From NCBI GenBank assembly GCA_036507005.1, contig DASXQT010000077.1, positions 1-64,000 on the forward strand: a stretch of 64,000 nt of DNA, written 5' to 3'. The stretch comes from WS-2 sp036507005 (lineage in GTDB: Bacteria > Eisenbacteria > RBG-16-71-46). The translations under genes were made by a program, and so were the position numbers. The notes beneath the pieces were generated by a model that had not been told where the DNA came from, ran no database searches, and saw only the letters and a program-made list of their open reading frames with translations. This document shows, piece by piece, positions 36,783-45,964 of the stretch (positions are counted from its first letter, which is position 1; each line of letters begins with the position of its first letter).

Positions 36783-38534
36783 ATGGCCGCCGGCAACTTC
36801 ACCATCGTCCTGCACTCGCACCTGCCCTGGGTGCTGCACCACGGCCGCTGGCCGCACGGCGTCGACTGGCTGAACGAGGCCGCGGCCGAAACCTACCTGC
36901 CGCTGTGGCGCGCCCTGAACGAGCGCGCGGGAAACGGCGCGCCGCGACCGGGCGCGCGCGGCGGCGGCGCCTCGGGCGCGCTCGGCATCACGCTCGGGCT
37001 CTCCCCGGTGCTGTGCGAGCAGCTCGCCCACCCCGACTTCCACCGCGAGTTCCTCTCCTACCTGGAGCAGAAGATCGCGGCGGCGGTCGAGGATCGAAAG
37101 ACCTTCACCCGCACCGGCGAGGGCGCGATGGGCGCCCTGGCCCAGCGCTGGGAGCAGTTCTACCGCTCGACCCTCGAGGACTTCATGGGGCCCGAGGGGC
37201 CGAACCTGGTGCAGCGCTTCCGCCGGCTCGAGGAGCAGGGGGCGATCGAGATCGTGACCTGCGGCGCCACCCACGGCTACCTGCCGCTGCTCGGGCGCGA
37301 GTCGGCGGTCGAGGGCCAGGTGCGGGTGGCGCGCACCACGCATCGCCGCCACTTCGGGCGCGACCCGCGCGGCATCTGGCTCCCCGAGTGCGCCTACCGG
37401 CCGGCCGGACCCTGGACCTCGCCGCTCGATCCGGGCGCGAGGCCGCAGCCCCGGCGCGGGGTCGAGGAGGTGCTCGCCGCCCACGGCCTCGGCTACTTCT
37501 TCGTCGACCGCCACCTGCTGAGCGGCGGCCGGCCGCTCGGAGTCTACGCCGACCGGTTCGAGGCCCTGCGCCACGTGGTGCGCGAGAACGGCGGCACCAC
37601 GCCCGCGGCCGAGCACCCGCCCTATCGCCCCTACCGGGTGGGGAACGCGGCAAAGGTCGCGTGCTTCGGGCGCGACTCCCATACCGCGATCCAGGTGTGG
37701 AGCGGCGAGCACGGCTATCCGGGCTCTCCGCCCTATCTCGACTTCCACAAGAAGCGCTTCCCGGGCGGCCACCGTTACTGGTCGGTCACCCATCCCAAGG
37801 CCGACCTGGCGCACAAGACCATCTACCGCCCGGCGGAGGCCGAGGCCCTGGCGCCCGAGCACGCCGCGCACTTCCTGAGCCTGGTCGAGCAGGTGGCGCG
37901 CGATGCCGCCGCCCGCCAGAGCGATCCGCCGGTGGTGTGCGCGATGTACGACGCCGAGCTGTTCGGCCACTGGTGGTTCGAGGGGCCGCGCTTCCTCGCC
38001 GCGGTGATCGACCGCGCGCGCGGATCGGCGGTCTCGCCCGTGACCGCGGGCGAGTACCTCGAGCGCCACCCGCCGCGCGAGGTGGTGGCGCTCCCCGAGG
38101 GCTCGTGGGGGGAGGGCGGCGGCCACGACGTGTGGATGAACGACGCCACGCGCTGGACCTGGGGCCCGGTGCACGCCGCCGAGGCGCGCTTCGAGGCGAT
38201 CGCCTCGCGCGGCGTCCAGGCGGCGGACGAGCCGCTCCTCTCCCGCCTGCTCGCCCAGCTCGGCCGCGAGCAGATGCTGCTCGAGGCCTCGGACTGGCAG
38301 TTCCTGATCACCACCTTCGCGGCCCGCGACTACGCCGAGCTCCGGGTGAGCCAGCACGCCGCGGACTTCGAGCGCCTCGCGCTGCTGGCCGAGCGCCGGC
38401 TCGAGGGCGGAGCCGTGGGCGAGTCGGACGAGCAGTTCCTCGCCGAGTGCGAGGCGCGCGACTCGCTGTTCCCGGACTTCGACTGGCGCGGCTACGCGAC
38501 GCCGGCCGCCGCGGGAGCGATCGCGGCGGGATAG
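36783..38534 (+). CDS. GH57 1,4-alpha-glucan branching enzyme
   Basis: This 583-residue GH57 enzyme probably introduces alpha-1,6 branches into glycogen-like glucan. It starts with the family's FTIVLHSHLPWVLHHGRWPHG, carries the nucleophile Glu in GIWLPECAYRPAG, and the acid Asp in AMYDAELFGHWWFEGP; a DUF1957 C-terminal domain follows (about 440-550). Catalytic residues are intact. The wider pathway genes (glgA, glgC) are absent from the window. It is convergent with the thioesterase gene, 28 bases apart, with no obvious shared terminator. Confidence 0.9.
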   Translation: MAAGNFTIVLHSHLPWVLHHGRWPHGVDWLNEAAAETYLPLWRALNERAGNGAPRPGARGGGASGALGITLGLSPVLCEQLAHPDFHREFLSYLEQKIAAAVEDRKTFTRTGEGAMGALAQRWEQFYRSTLEDFMGPEGPNLVQRFRRLEEQGAIEIVTCGATHGYLPLLGRESAVEGQVRVARTTHRRHFGRDPRGIWLPECAYRPAGPWTSPLDPGARPQPRRGVEEVLAAHGLGYFFVDRHLLSGGRPLGVYADRFEALRHVVRENGGTTPAAEHPPYRPYRVGNAAKVACFGRDSHTAIQVWSGEHGYPGSPPYLDFHKKRFPGGHRYWSVTHPKADLAHKTIYRPAEAEALAPEHAAHFLSLVEQVARDAAARQSDPPVVCAMYDAELFGHWWFEGPRFLAAVIDRARGSAVSPVTAGEYLERHPPREVVALPEGSWGEGGGHDVWMNDATRWTWGPVHAAEARFEAIASRGVQAADEPLLSRLLAQLGREQMLLEASDWQFLITTFAARDYAELRVSQHAADFERLALLAERRLEGGAVGESDEQFLAECEARDSLFPDFDWRGYATPAAAGAIAAG

Positions 38535-38562
38535 GGCGCCGATCGGCCGGCCGTGGCGATCG

Positions 38563-38979
38563 CTAGGTTCTTTCCACGCGCGGCGCGCGCTCGAGCAGGG
38601 CCTGGAGCTCGGCCGGGGCGCGGCCGGGCCGGCCGTCCTCTCCGAGGAAGCAGTGCTCGGTGTGGCCTTCGGCGAGCAGCTCGCCGTCCGCCTCGCGCAC
38701 CACGCGGTACTCGAACCGCACCGTGGCGCGGCTGAGCCGGGCGACCGCGGTCTCGATCGCGATCAGGTCGTCGTAGAGCGCGGGCTTGCGATACCGGCAG
38801 CTCGCTTCCACCACCGGGAGCGCCGTGCCCGACTCCTCGACCGCGTGGTAGGTAGTGCCGAGCGAGCGCAGCATCTCGGCGCGTCCGATCTCGAACCAGC
38901 GGAGGTAGTTCGCGTAGTAGGCGAAGCCCATGCGGTCGGTGTCGGCGTAGCGCACCCGGATCGGGAAGCGGTGCATCAT
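38563..38979 (-). CDS. YbgC/4-hydroxybenzoyl-CoA-type acyl-CoA thioesterase
   Basis: 138-residue hotdog-fold enzyme predicted to hydrolyse acyl-CoA. It carries RYADTDRMGFAYYANYLRWFEIGR, with the catalytic Asp in the family position (DTDxxG), and the central strand CRYRKPALYDD. ATG 38979 overlaps the acyltransferase stop by four bases, which suggests coupling with lipid synthesis. In other bacteria YbgC-like genes often sit beside tol-pal; that cluster is not here. Confidence 0.88.
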   Translation of the reverse strand: MMHRFPIRVRYADTDRMGFAYYANYLRWFEIGRAEMLRSLGTTYHAVEESGTALPVVEASCRYRKPALYDDLIAIETAVARLSRATVRFEYRVVREADGELLAEGHTEHCFLGEDGRPGRAPAELQALLERAPRVERT

Positions 38980-39890
38980 GCGGTGCGCTCCATCGCGGCG
39001 GCTGTGGCCGGCTGCGCCTCCGGACGCGGCGCGGTCTTCCAGCGGCGGTGGAGCCAGAACCACATCTCGGGGCGCTTCCTCACCCAGGCCTCGAGGCGCG
39101 CGGCGTGGAGCGCCGTGAGGCGCTCGACCGCATCGCGTGCCGCGGGGTCCGCGATCCGCAGCGGCGGCTCGACGTCGAGGCACATCCGGCCGTCAGGCTC
39201 GCGGGTCACGAAGCCCATGACGATGGGCGCGCCCGACCCGAGCGCGATGCGCGCCGGCCCGGTCGCGGTGCTCGCGGGACGGCCCAGGAAGGGGACGAAC
39301 ACGCCGTGGCGGCGCGCGTCCTGGTCCGCCACCATCGCCACCCAGCGGCGCGAGCGCAGCGCCTGGTAGACCCGGCGGATCCCGCGGTCGGCGGAGATCG
39401 TGCCCAGGCCGGCGCTCGAGCGCTCGCGCGCGATCAGCGCCTCCACCCCGGGATTGCCGAGCGGCCGCACCACGACGTCCACCGGATGGATCGCGCCGAG
39501 ATGCGCCGCCAACAGCTCGAAGCTGCCGAAGTGGCCGGTGAGCAGGATCGCGCCGCGGCCGCGCACGGCCTCGAGGTGCTCCTCGCCCCGCACGGCGGCA
39601 ACCACCCGTCCGCGCGGCGCGCGCGCCAGCTCCGCGAGCCGGGAGTACTCGACCGTCACCCGCCCCAGCTCGCGATAGTGCGCGCGCAGGATGGCGTCAC
39701 GCTCTCCCGCCCCGCGCTCCGGGAAGGCGCGCGCCAGGTTCTCCTCCGCCACGCGCCGCCTCAGACCGAGCGCGCGCGCGAGGTCGCCGAGCGTGGCACC
39801 GGCGGCGAGCGAGCGCTCCCACGACAACGCGCGCACGCCGCCCGCGAGGGCGCGGCACAGCAGCGTCTCGAACGCGTGCGAGGGCTTCAC
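38976..39890 (-). CDS. LpxL/HtrB-type lipid A acyltransferase
   Basis: The 304-residue protein has an N-terminal amphipathic/membrane segment, then the HX4E catalytic motif in LLTGHFGSFELLAAHLG, VVVRPLGNPGVEALI, and QDARRHGVFVPFLGRPAST, as in late lipid A acyltransferases. It probably adds secondary acyl chains to Kdo-lipid A, pointing to an outer membrane with lipopolysaccharide. GTG 39890 overlaps the dprA stop (GTGA). A related phospholipid acyltransferase role cannot be excluded. Confidence 0.82.
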   Translation of the reverse strand: MKPSHAFETLLCRALAGGVRALSWERSLAAGATLGDLARALGLRRRVAEENLARAFPERGAGERDAILRAHYRELGRVTVEYSRLAELARAPRGRVVAAVRGEEHLEAVRGRGAILLTGHFGSFELLAAHLGAIHPVDVVVRPLGNPGVEALIARERSSAGLGTISADRGIRRVYQALRSRRWVAMVADQDARRHGVFVPFLGRPASTATGPARIALGSGAPIVMGFVTREPDGRMCLDVEPPLRIADPAARDAVERLTALHAARLEAWVRKRPEMWFWLHRRWKTAPRPEAQPATAAAMERTA

Positions 39891-40798
39891 GCCACGGTCC
39901 CCGCCGGACGCGACCAGCGCTGGCCGGGATGCACCGCCGCGGCGCCCGCCCACTCGAGCGCGAGGAGCGCGGCGAGCGCGCGACCGATCGGGAGCCCGGC
40001 GGCCTCGGCCAGCGCTTCCACGGCGAGCGGCTGTTCCGCGAGCGCGGCGGCGAGCCGTGCCTCGTCGCTGGCGCCCGCGCCGGCGGAGGCGGGGACGACG
40101 CGCAGCACGTCGGCGGCACTCTCGCAGAACGCGGCGCCGGCGCGCAGCAGGGCGTTGCAGCCGCGGCTGGTCGGCCGGTCCACGTCGCCGGGCACCGCGA
40201 GCAGCGGGCGCAGGAGCCTTCGCGCCGCGGCCGCGGTGCTCAGCGCCCCGCTCCGCTCGGCGGCCTCGACCACGACCGTGGCCTGCGCAAGTGCTGCGAT
40301 CAGGCGGTTGCGGCGCACGAACAGGCCGCGCCGCGCGGGATAGGCTCCGGGCCACTCGGACAGCAGCGCGCCGCGCCGCGCGATGCGGTCGGCGAGCCCG
40401 GCGTGGGCGGGCGGCGTGATCGCCGAGATCCCGCCCGGGAGCACGGCGATCGTGATGCCGCCCGCTTCGAGCGCCCCGCGATGGGCCGCGGCGTCGATCC
40501 CGCGTGCCAGCCCGCTCACGATCACGACGCCGAGGCGCGCGAGGTCGGCGGCGATCCGCTCCGCCCGCTCGAGCCCGTAGGGCGTCGCGGCGCGCGATCC
40601 CACGATCGCGACCGCCGTGGACCCGGCGGGGAGCGCGCCGCGCACGAAGATCTCGGGTGGCGGGTCGGCGAGATCGAGCAGCCGCGCGGGATAGTCCGCG
40701 GCGCCGCGGGCGATCGAGCGCACGCCGGGCTCCGGCGCCGCGCCTGCGTGCTCGCGGACCATCGCGCCGCGCGCACCTTCGCCGGGCCGCGCTTCCAC
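39887..40798 (-). CDS. dprA: DNA processing protein DprA
   Basis: DprA loads RecA on incoming single-stranded DNA in natural transformation. The 303-residue product has the Rossmann-like DprA core (AIVGSRAATPYGLERA, VVSGLARGIDAAAHRGAL, VLPGGISAITPP, LLSEWP, RNRLIAALA) and a C-terminal winged-helix DML1-type domain (residues 240-300). With the complete type IV pilus locus in this window it is consistent with competence (inference). GTG 40798 directly follows the HEAT-gene stop. Confidence 0.93.
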   Translation of the reverse strand: MEARPGEGARGAMVREHAGAAPEPGVRSIARGAADYPARLLDLADPPPEIFVRGALPAGSTAVAIVGSRAATPYGLERAERIAADLARLGVVIVSGLARGIDAAAHRGALEAGGITIAVLPGGISAITPPAHAGLADRIARRGALLSEWPGAYPARRGLFVRRNRLIAALAQATVVVEAAERSGALSTAAAARRLLRPLLAVPGDVDRPTSRGCNALLRAGAAFCESAADVLRVVPASAGAGASDEARLAAALAEQPLAVEALAEAAGLPIGRALAALLALEWAGAAAVHPGQRWSRPAGTVA

Positions 40799-41668
40799 TC
40801 AGCTCCCCGGCGGCGGCTCTTGCGCCGGCGCGGCGGGCGAGGCGGGAGATTCGGGGCTCCCGGGCGCTGCGGGCGACGCGGCTTCCGGCTTTGCCACGGG
40901 CGGCTTCGCGCTCGCGGGCGCGGGGGCGCTCTCGGAGGGAGCCGGCGTCTTGGCACTCGCCGGGCTCGCCTTCGGCTTGGCGCTTGCAGGCGTCGCGGGC
41001 GGCTGTGCCGCGGGCGGCTTTCCGCTCGCCGGCGCCTTGGCACCCGCACCCGACTTCGCCGCCGGTGGCGCGGCGGGCGTCTTCCCCGCATCGCTCGCGG
41101 GCGCGCCTTCGCCCGGGTCCACGAGCCGGTCGGGATCCGCGGCTTCCATGAGATCGACGTCGCCGAACATTCGCTCCAGGCTCTTCGCGAGCGCGCGGTC
41201 CTTGTCCGCGATCTCCGCCAGGCGCCGCCTGCGGCGCTCGGGCGGCAGCCGGTGGAGCGCGTGGGCGACGCGCGACGAGCCGCGCTGGCGCGCGACCGCC
41301 AGCACCGCCTCGCGCGCCGCAAGCGCCACCGACGCGTTGGGATCGTCGCACAGCGCGACCAGCGACGGTACCGCCGGGCGGTACCCGAGGCGGCCGAGCA
41401 GCCGCGCGGCGCTCAGGCGCGTGTACCACAGGCCGCCCTGGAGCAGCGGCAGCAGCTCTCCCACCTGCTCCACGCCCATGCGGAAGAAGGCCTGCTCGGC
41501 GAGATCGCGCAGGAACCAGGACTCGTCGCACAGGCACTCGACCAGGAGCGAGAGCGCCTCGGGGTCGCGCCGCTGCTCGAGGCCGCGCACGTACTCGCGC
41601 TTGGCCGTGAGGCCGCGCGCGTTCAGCGCGTCGAGTGGCCGGCCCGCCCCGTAGTTCTCGTCAGACAT
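40799..41668 (-). CDS. HEAT-repeat protein with long Ala/Pro tail
   Basis: 289 residues. Residues 25-150 form four or five HEAT-like helical pairs (PEALSLLVECLCDESWFLRDLAE, GELLPLLQGGLWYTRLSAARLLGRL, VPSLVALCDDPNASVALAAREAVL). The last 100 residues are a low-complexity tail of Ala, Pro, Ser and Lys. No catalytic motif; likely a scaffold or binding protein. ATG 41668 overlaps the obg 3' end by eight bases, so it is translated together with obg. Function unknown. Confidence 0.8.
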   Translation of the reverse strand: MSDENYGAGRPLDALNARGLTAKREYVRGLEQRRDPEALSLLVECLCDESWFLRDLAEQAFFRMGVEQVGELLPLLQGGLWYTRLSAARLLGRLGYRPAVPSLVALCDDPNASVALAAREAVLAVARQRGSSRVAHALHRLPPERRRRRLAEIADKDRALAKSLERMFGDVDLMEAADPDRLVDPGEGAPASDAGKTPAAPPAAKSGAGAKAPASGKPPAAQPPATPASAKPKASPASAKTPAPSESAPAPASAKPPVAKPEAASPAAPGSPESPASPAAPAQEPPPGS

Positions 41669-42668
41669 GGAGGGCGTCCTCGCCGGCCGGGGCCGGCGCG
41701 ATCAGCTTCCACATGGACTCGAGCAGGACGCCGATCCCCTCGCCGCTCTGGGCGCTGATCAGGTGCGCGTCCGGAAGCCCCGCCTCCGCGGCCGCGGAGG
41801 CGCGACGCTCGGGCGCGATCAGGTCCGCCTTGGTGAGCGCGACGAGCCGCGGCTTGGCGAGCAGCGCCGGGCTGTAGCTCTCGAGCTCGCGCTCGATCGC
41901 CGCCAGCTCGTCGCGCGGGTGCGGGCCGGTCACGTCCACCAGCAGGACGAGCGCGCGGGTGCGCTCCACGTGGCGCAGGAACTGGAGGCCGAGCCCCTTG
42001 CCCAGGTGTGCGCCCTCGATCAGTCCGGGCAGGTCGGCGGCCACGAACTGCCGCTCCGGGTCCAGCGCGACGATTCCCAGATGTGGCTCCAGCGTGGTGA
42101 ACGGAAAGTCCGCGATGCGCGGCCGGGCACGGGAGACGCGGGCGAGCAGCGTCGACTTGCCGGCGTTGGGCGGCCCCACGAATCCGACGTCGGCGATGAG
42201 CTTGAGCTCGAGGACCAGCCAGCGCTCCGTGCCCGGCTCGCCGGGCTCCGCGCGCCGCGGGGCCTGATGGGTCGACGTTGCGAAGCGCGCGTTGCCGCGC
42301 CCGCCCCGGCCTCCGCGCGCGGCGAGGAAGCGCTCGCCCGCCCGCACCAGGTCCGCCACCACCTCCCCGCTGTCCGCGTCCCGCACCTCGGTGCCCGCGG
42401 GCATCGGCACCACGAGATCCGCGCCGTCCTTGCCGGTGCGCTGGTTCCCGGAGCCCGCACCGCCGCTTTTCGCAAGGTATCGGGGCTTCTCGCGGCAGTC
42501 AAGAAGCGTGCGCGCGTGCGGGCTCGCCTCGAGCCACACGCTGCCGCCGTGCCCGCCGTCGCCGCCGTCCGGCCCGCCGCGCGGCACGTACTTCTCGCGC
42601 CGGAAGCTCACGCAGCCCGCTCCGCCGCGTCCGGCGATCACGTGAATGCGCGCCCAGTCGACCAGCAT
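41661..42668 (-). CDS. obg: GTPase Obg
   Basis: An essential ribosome-assembly and stress GTPase. The 335 residues show the Gly-rich Obg domain (IHVIAGRGGAGCVSFRREKY, GPDGGDGGHGGSV), then the G domain: GPPNAGKSTLL, DFPFTTLEPHLG, DLPGLIEGA, TKADL and SAQSGEG. It lacks the extra C-terminal OCT domain, as do many family members. ATG 42668 has GGAG upstream and overlaps the aconitase-like gene's stop (TGATG). Confidence 0.96.
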   Translation of the reverse strand: MLVDWARIHVIAGRGGAGCVSFRREKYVPRGGPDGGDGGHGGSVWLEASPHARTLLDCREKPRYLAKSGGAGSGNQRTGKDGADLVVPMPAGTEVRDADSGEVVADLVRAGERFLAARGGRGGRGNARFATSTHQAPRRAEPGEPGTERWLVLELKLIADVGFVGPPNAGKSTLLARVSRARPRIADFPFTTLEPHLGIVALDPERQFVAADLPGLIEGAHLGKGLGLQFLRHVERTRALVLLVDVTGPHPRDELAAIERELESYSPALLAKPRLVALTKADLIAPERRASAAAEAGLPDAHLISAQSGEGIGVLLESMWKLIAPAPAGEDALHV

Positions 42669-44596
42669 CAGGACTCCGCGCGGTACTGCGCCGCGAACCG
42701 CAGCAGCCCGCCGGCGCGCGCGATCGCGATCCCGCGGGCGTCCAGGTCGTGACGCACGTCGAACTGGGTGCCGCGGGTGAGATTGCGAAGCACCAGCGGC
42801 CGGCCGGGCTCGAGCCCGTGCGGGAGCGTGGGAAGCTCGAGCTCGTCGCCGGCCGCGAAGCCCTCGAGATCGGCGGCGCGGCCGAAGCTGAGCGCGAGCG
42901 CGCCGGCATCGCGGAGCTGGCGGCGGAAGACGGGATCCCACGAGCGCGCGATCGCGGCACGCACGCCGAGGGCGACCAGCGCCAGCGCCGCCTGCTCGCG
43001 CGATCCGCCCCGGCCCAGGCCCTCGCCCGCCAGCACGAAGCCGCCGCCGTGGGCGAGCGCGCGGCGCGCGAACCCGGGATCGAGCGCCTCGAAGGCGTGA
43101 ACCCGGAGCGCTTCGATGTCGCCGGCGAAGGGCGCGATGCGCGCGCCCCACGGCAGCACGTCGTCGATCGAGGTGCCGTCGCCGCCCGCGAGCAGCGTCA
43201 CGCCGCGCACCGGGCCCGCGAGCGGACGGCCCGCGGGCGCGACCGGGAGCCCGGAGCGCGAGGGCGGAGCCCCGTCGCCCCCGGCGAGCGGCCGCAGCAC
43301 CCACGACTCGCTGCCCGTGACCGATTCGGGCTCCCACACCGGCGCCCCGGCGAGCACCACGGTGCGTGGGTCGGTGAGCCGGCCGGTGAGCGCTCCGGCG
43401 GCGCAGCACTCGAGGCTCGCCGCCCACCAGCGCGTGCGCGAGGCCTCGAGGTCCGAAGGGCGCACCCCGTAGCAGAGCCCGTTCTCGTAATCGCCGGTCG
43501 CCGCCGGGGCCCAGCGACTCGGCCCTCCGCTCACGATCTCGGCGCCCTGGGACGTCAGGTGCTGCAGCTCGCCCCCGTGCGCCGCGGCCTCGAGCCGCTC
43601 GCGGCTCCCGGGCAGCAGGGTGAGCGCGGTCCCGGGGTGGAGCTCGCGGCCGCGCACCCACTGCGCGAGGCGCAGCAGGTCGGCGGCGTTCGCGCACGGC
43701 CCGATCACGACGCGCCTCACCTCGGGCCCGCGCCCGGCCGGGACGTGGCGCGCGGTCTCCGGCCGCCCGAGATCGGCGAACTGGGGCTCGATCGCGCCCA
43801 GGTCGATGTCGAGGCGCGCGTCCTCGCCGGTCTCGTCGGTCTCGATCTTCTTCCAGTCGCTCTCGCGCCCGCGCGCGCGCAGCCACGCGCGCGTGACGTC
43901 GTCGGTCGGGAAGAGCGCCGCGGCCGCCCCCCACTCGGAGGCGGTGCCGGCGAGGATCATGCGATCCGCCATGGTGAGGCTCGCCACGCCCGGGCCCGAG
44001 AAATCGACGAAGCGCCCGCCCGCGCCGCGCGGGGCGAGGCGCCGAGCGATCTCGCACGCCACGTCCTGCCCGCTCACGAACGGCGCCGGCGAGCCGCGCA
44101 GCCGGATGCCGAGCACGAGGGCTTCGGGCAGGAATCGCGGCGCGCCCGCGAGCACCGCGGCCAGCTCCAGCTCGCCGCACTCGAGCACCAGCGTGCCGAG
44201 GGCGCCGGCCACCGCCACCGGCTCCCCCGCGGCCGCCGCGAGCCGCCCCGGGGAGGCGAAGCGCTCGACGTACACCGCCTCGATCCGTCCGCTGCCGGGC
44301 CGCGACACGTGCATCCCGAGCCCGAGGGCGGCGTCGTGCATCTCGGCCCCGAGGCTCGACGGCGAGCTCGAGGGCGGGAGCCGGCGCGGATCGGTGCCCA
44401 TCAGGGCGAAGGGGGCCTCGAGGCGCGTGACCCCGAGCGTGAGCAGCGCCGGAAGCACGAGGCGGGCGCCGGCCTCCGCGAACACCACGTGGTCGACGCG
44501 CAGCACGTGCTCGCCCGCGTCGGGCGAGGCGGGCGCCAGGTCGCGGCGTGGATGCTGGAACGCCGCGAGCAGGGTTCGCGTGAGGCCCGAGGCCAC
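42668..44596 (-). CDS. Aconitase-family protein with degraded Fe-S site
   Basis: The 642-residue protein follows the aconitase fold: FSGPGVASLTMADRMILAG and EWGAAAALFPTDDVT near 199-235, LDIDLGAIEPQFADLGRP near 262-280, first Cys in IGPCANAADLL (Cys301), and a swivel domain with AGEGLGRGGSREQAAL (523-538). The second Cys motif (usually GCGPC) reads SGGPSRWAP, so two of the three Fe-S ligands are gone. The NRNFxGR block is also not recognisable. It is therefore unlikely to be a normal aconitase: a regulatory or scaffold pseudoenzyme, or a cluster-free lyase. GTG 44596 is chosen as the first start after the FmdB stop; the ribosome site is weak. Confidence 0.75.
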   Translation of the reverse strand: MASGLTRTLLAAFQHPRRDLAPASPDAGEHVLRVDHVVFAEAGARLVLPALLTLGVTRLEAPFALMGTDPRRLPPSSSPSSLGAEMHDAALGLGMHVSRPGSGRIEAVYVERFASPGRLAAAAGEPVAVAGALGTLVLECGELELAAVLAGAPRFLPEALVLGIRLRGSPAPFVSGQDVACEIARRLAPRGAGGRFVDFSGPGVASLTMADRMILAGTASEWGAAAALFPTDDVTRAWLRARGRESDWKKIETDETGEDARLDIDLGAIEPQFADLGRPETARHVPAGRGPEVRRVVIGPCANAADLLRLAQWVRGRELHPGTALTLLPGSRERLEAAAHGGELQHLTSQGAEIVSGGPSRWAPAATGDYENGLCYGVRPSDLEASRTRWWAASLECCAAGALTGRLTDPRTVVLAGAPVWEPESVTGSESWVLRPLAGGDGAPPSRSGLPVAPAGRPLAGPVRGVTLLAGGDGTSIDDVLPWGARIAPFAGDIEALRVHAFEALDPGFARRALAHGGGFVLAGEGLGRGGSREQAALALVALGVRAAIARSWDPVFRRQLRDAGALALSFGRAADLEGFAAGDELELPTLPHGLEPGRPLVLRNLTRGTQFDVRHDLDARGIAIARAGGLLRFAAQYRAES

Positions 44597-44607
44597 GTCC
44601 GACCGGC

Positions 44608-44895
44608 TCAGGACTTCTCGGGTCCGCGCTTCGGGCCCGCCGAGGACTTGGATTCGCCGGAGGCCGGCTTGGCGCCCGCCGACTTCTCCTGCTTGGCCTT
44701 CTCCTTGTAGTCCTTGCTGCGGTGGTCGGTGATGTAGAAGCCCGAACCCTTGAAGATGAGCCCCACGCCGCCCGAGATCACGCGCCGGGCGCGGCCCTTG
44801 CAGCGCGGGCAGCGGCGGGTCTTGCGATCGCGCATGCCGTGGAACACCTCGAACTGGTGGCCGCATTTCTCGCAGCGATAGTCGTAGGTCGGCAT
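44608..44895 (-). CDS. FmdB-family zinc-ribbon protein
   Basis: A 95-residue small protein with the FmdB-type zinc ribbon: MPTYDYRCEKCGHQFEV, then CPRCKGRARRVIS, and GSGFYITDHRSKDYK. Cys8, Cys11, Cys29 and Cys32 would bind zinc. A Lys/Ser/Ala/Pro tail follows. Named after a putative regulator of formamidase; true function unknown. ATG 44895, four bases after pta. Confidence 0.9.
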   Translation of the reverse strand: MPTYDYRCEKCGHQFEVFHGMRDRKTRRCPRCKGRARRVISGGVGLIFKGSGFYITDHRSKDYKEKAKQEKSAGAKPASGESKSSAGPKRGPEKS

Positions 44896-44899
44896 CGGA

Positions 44900-45964
44900 T
44901 CAGCTCTCCCCGCGCGCCGGCGAGCCGTCGCGCTGCCGCGCGGCCGCCTCCTCCGCGGAGCCGGCCGCGGACGAGCCGGCCAGCACGCACGCGATGGTCG
45001 AGACCTCGACCACGTCCTCGGCGCTGCAGCCGCGCGACAGGTCGTTGGCCTGCTGCTTCAGGCCCATGAGGATGGGACCGTAGGCGCGCGCCCCGCCCAG
45101 GCGCTCCACCAGCTTGTAGCCGATGTTGCCGGCATCCAGGTCCGGGAAGATCAGGACGTTCGCATGCCCCGCCACCACGCTGTCCTTGGCTTTGCGGCTG
45201 CCCACCTTGGGATCGAGCGCGGCGTCGGCCTGGAGCTCGCCGTCGAGGTGCAGGTCGGGACGCCGCTCCCGGGCGATGCGCAGCGCGTCGCGCACCTTCT
45301 CGACGCGCGGGTGCTCGGCGCTCCCGCGGGTCGAGAACGAGAGCAACGCCGTGTGCGGCACCTCCTGGGTCAGCAGCGCGAAGCGGTCGGCGGCCAGGCA
45401 CGCGATCTCGGCGAGCTGCTCGCGGGTGGGGTCCGGCACCACGCCGCAGTCGGCGAAGACCAGCACGCGCTCGCCGCTCCCCGCGACCGGCGGGACGACC
45501 ATCAGGAAGAACGACGCCAGCGTCTTGACCCCGGCCTCGAGCCCGATCAGCCACAGCGCGGCCCGCACGATGTCGGCGGTCGGCCGCGAGGCGCCCGCGA
45601 CGAGGCAGTCGGCGAGGCCCTCGCGCACGCGCGCCGCGGCCTGGAACACCGGATCGCGGCTCAGCCGCTCGAGGTCCAAGGTGCTCAGCCGGTCGCCGCG
45701 CGCGGCGCGCAGGGCGCGCGCGGTGCGCTCGATCTCCTCGCCGGCGGAAGGATCGAGGAGCGGCAGGCCCGCGATCGAGACTCCCGCCCGCCGCGCGGTG
45801 GCCTGCACCTCGGCGGGCGACCCGACGAACGCGACCTCGGCGAGGCGCTCGCGCCTCAGGCGCTCGGCGGCGCGCACCACGCGCTCGTCTCCCGCCTCGG
45901 CGAGCAGCAGACGCTGCGGCCTCAAGCGCGCGATGCGCCGGATGCGCTCGAGGACCGCGCTCAT
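44900..45964 (-). CDS. pta: Phosphate acetyltransferase
   Basis: Pta interconverts acetyl-CoA and acetyl-phosphate. The 354-residue (short, single-domain) form has the conserved VREGLADCLVAGASRPTADIVRA, FFLMVVPP, FADCGVVPDPT, GELQADAAL, ANVLIFPDLDAGNIGYKLVERLGGA and GPILMGLKQQANDLSRGCSAED. An Ala/Ser-rich tail closes it. ATG 45964 overlaps the coaD stop. No ackA is present nearby. Confidence 0.94.
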   Translation of the reverse strand: MSAVLERIRRIARLRPQRLLLAEAGDERVVRAAERLRRERLAEVAFVGSPAEVQATARRAGVSIAGLPLLDPSAGEEIERTARALRAARGDRLSTLDLERLSRDPVFQAAARVREGLADCLVAGASRPTADIVRAALWLIGLEAGVKTLASFFLMVVPPVAGSGERVLVFADCGVVPDPTREQLAEIACLAADRFALLTQEVPHTALLSFSTRGSAEHPRVEKVRDALRIARERRPDLHLDGELQADAALDPKVGSRKAKDSVVAGHANVLIFPDLDAGNIGYKLVERLGGARAYGPILMGLKQQANDLSRGCSAEDVVEVSTIACVLAGSSAAGSAEEAAARQRDGSPARGES

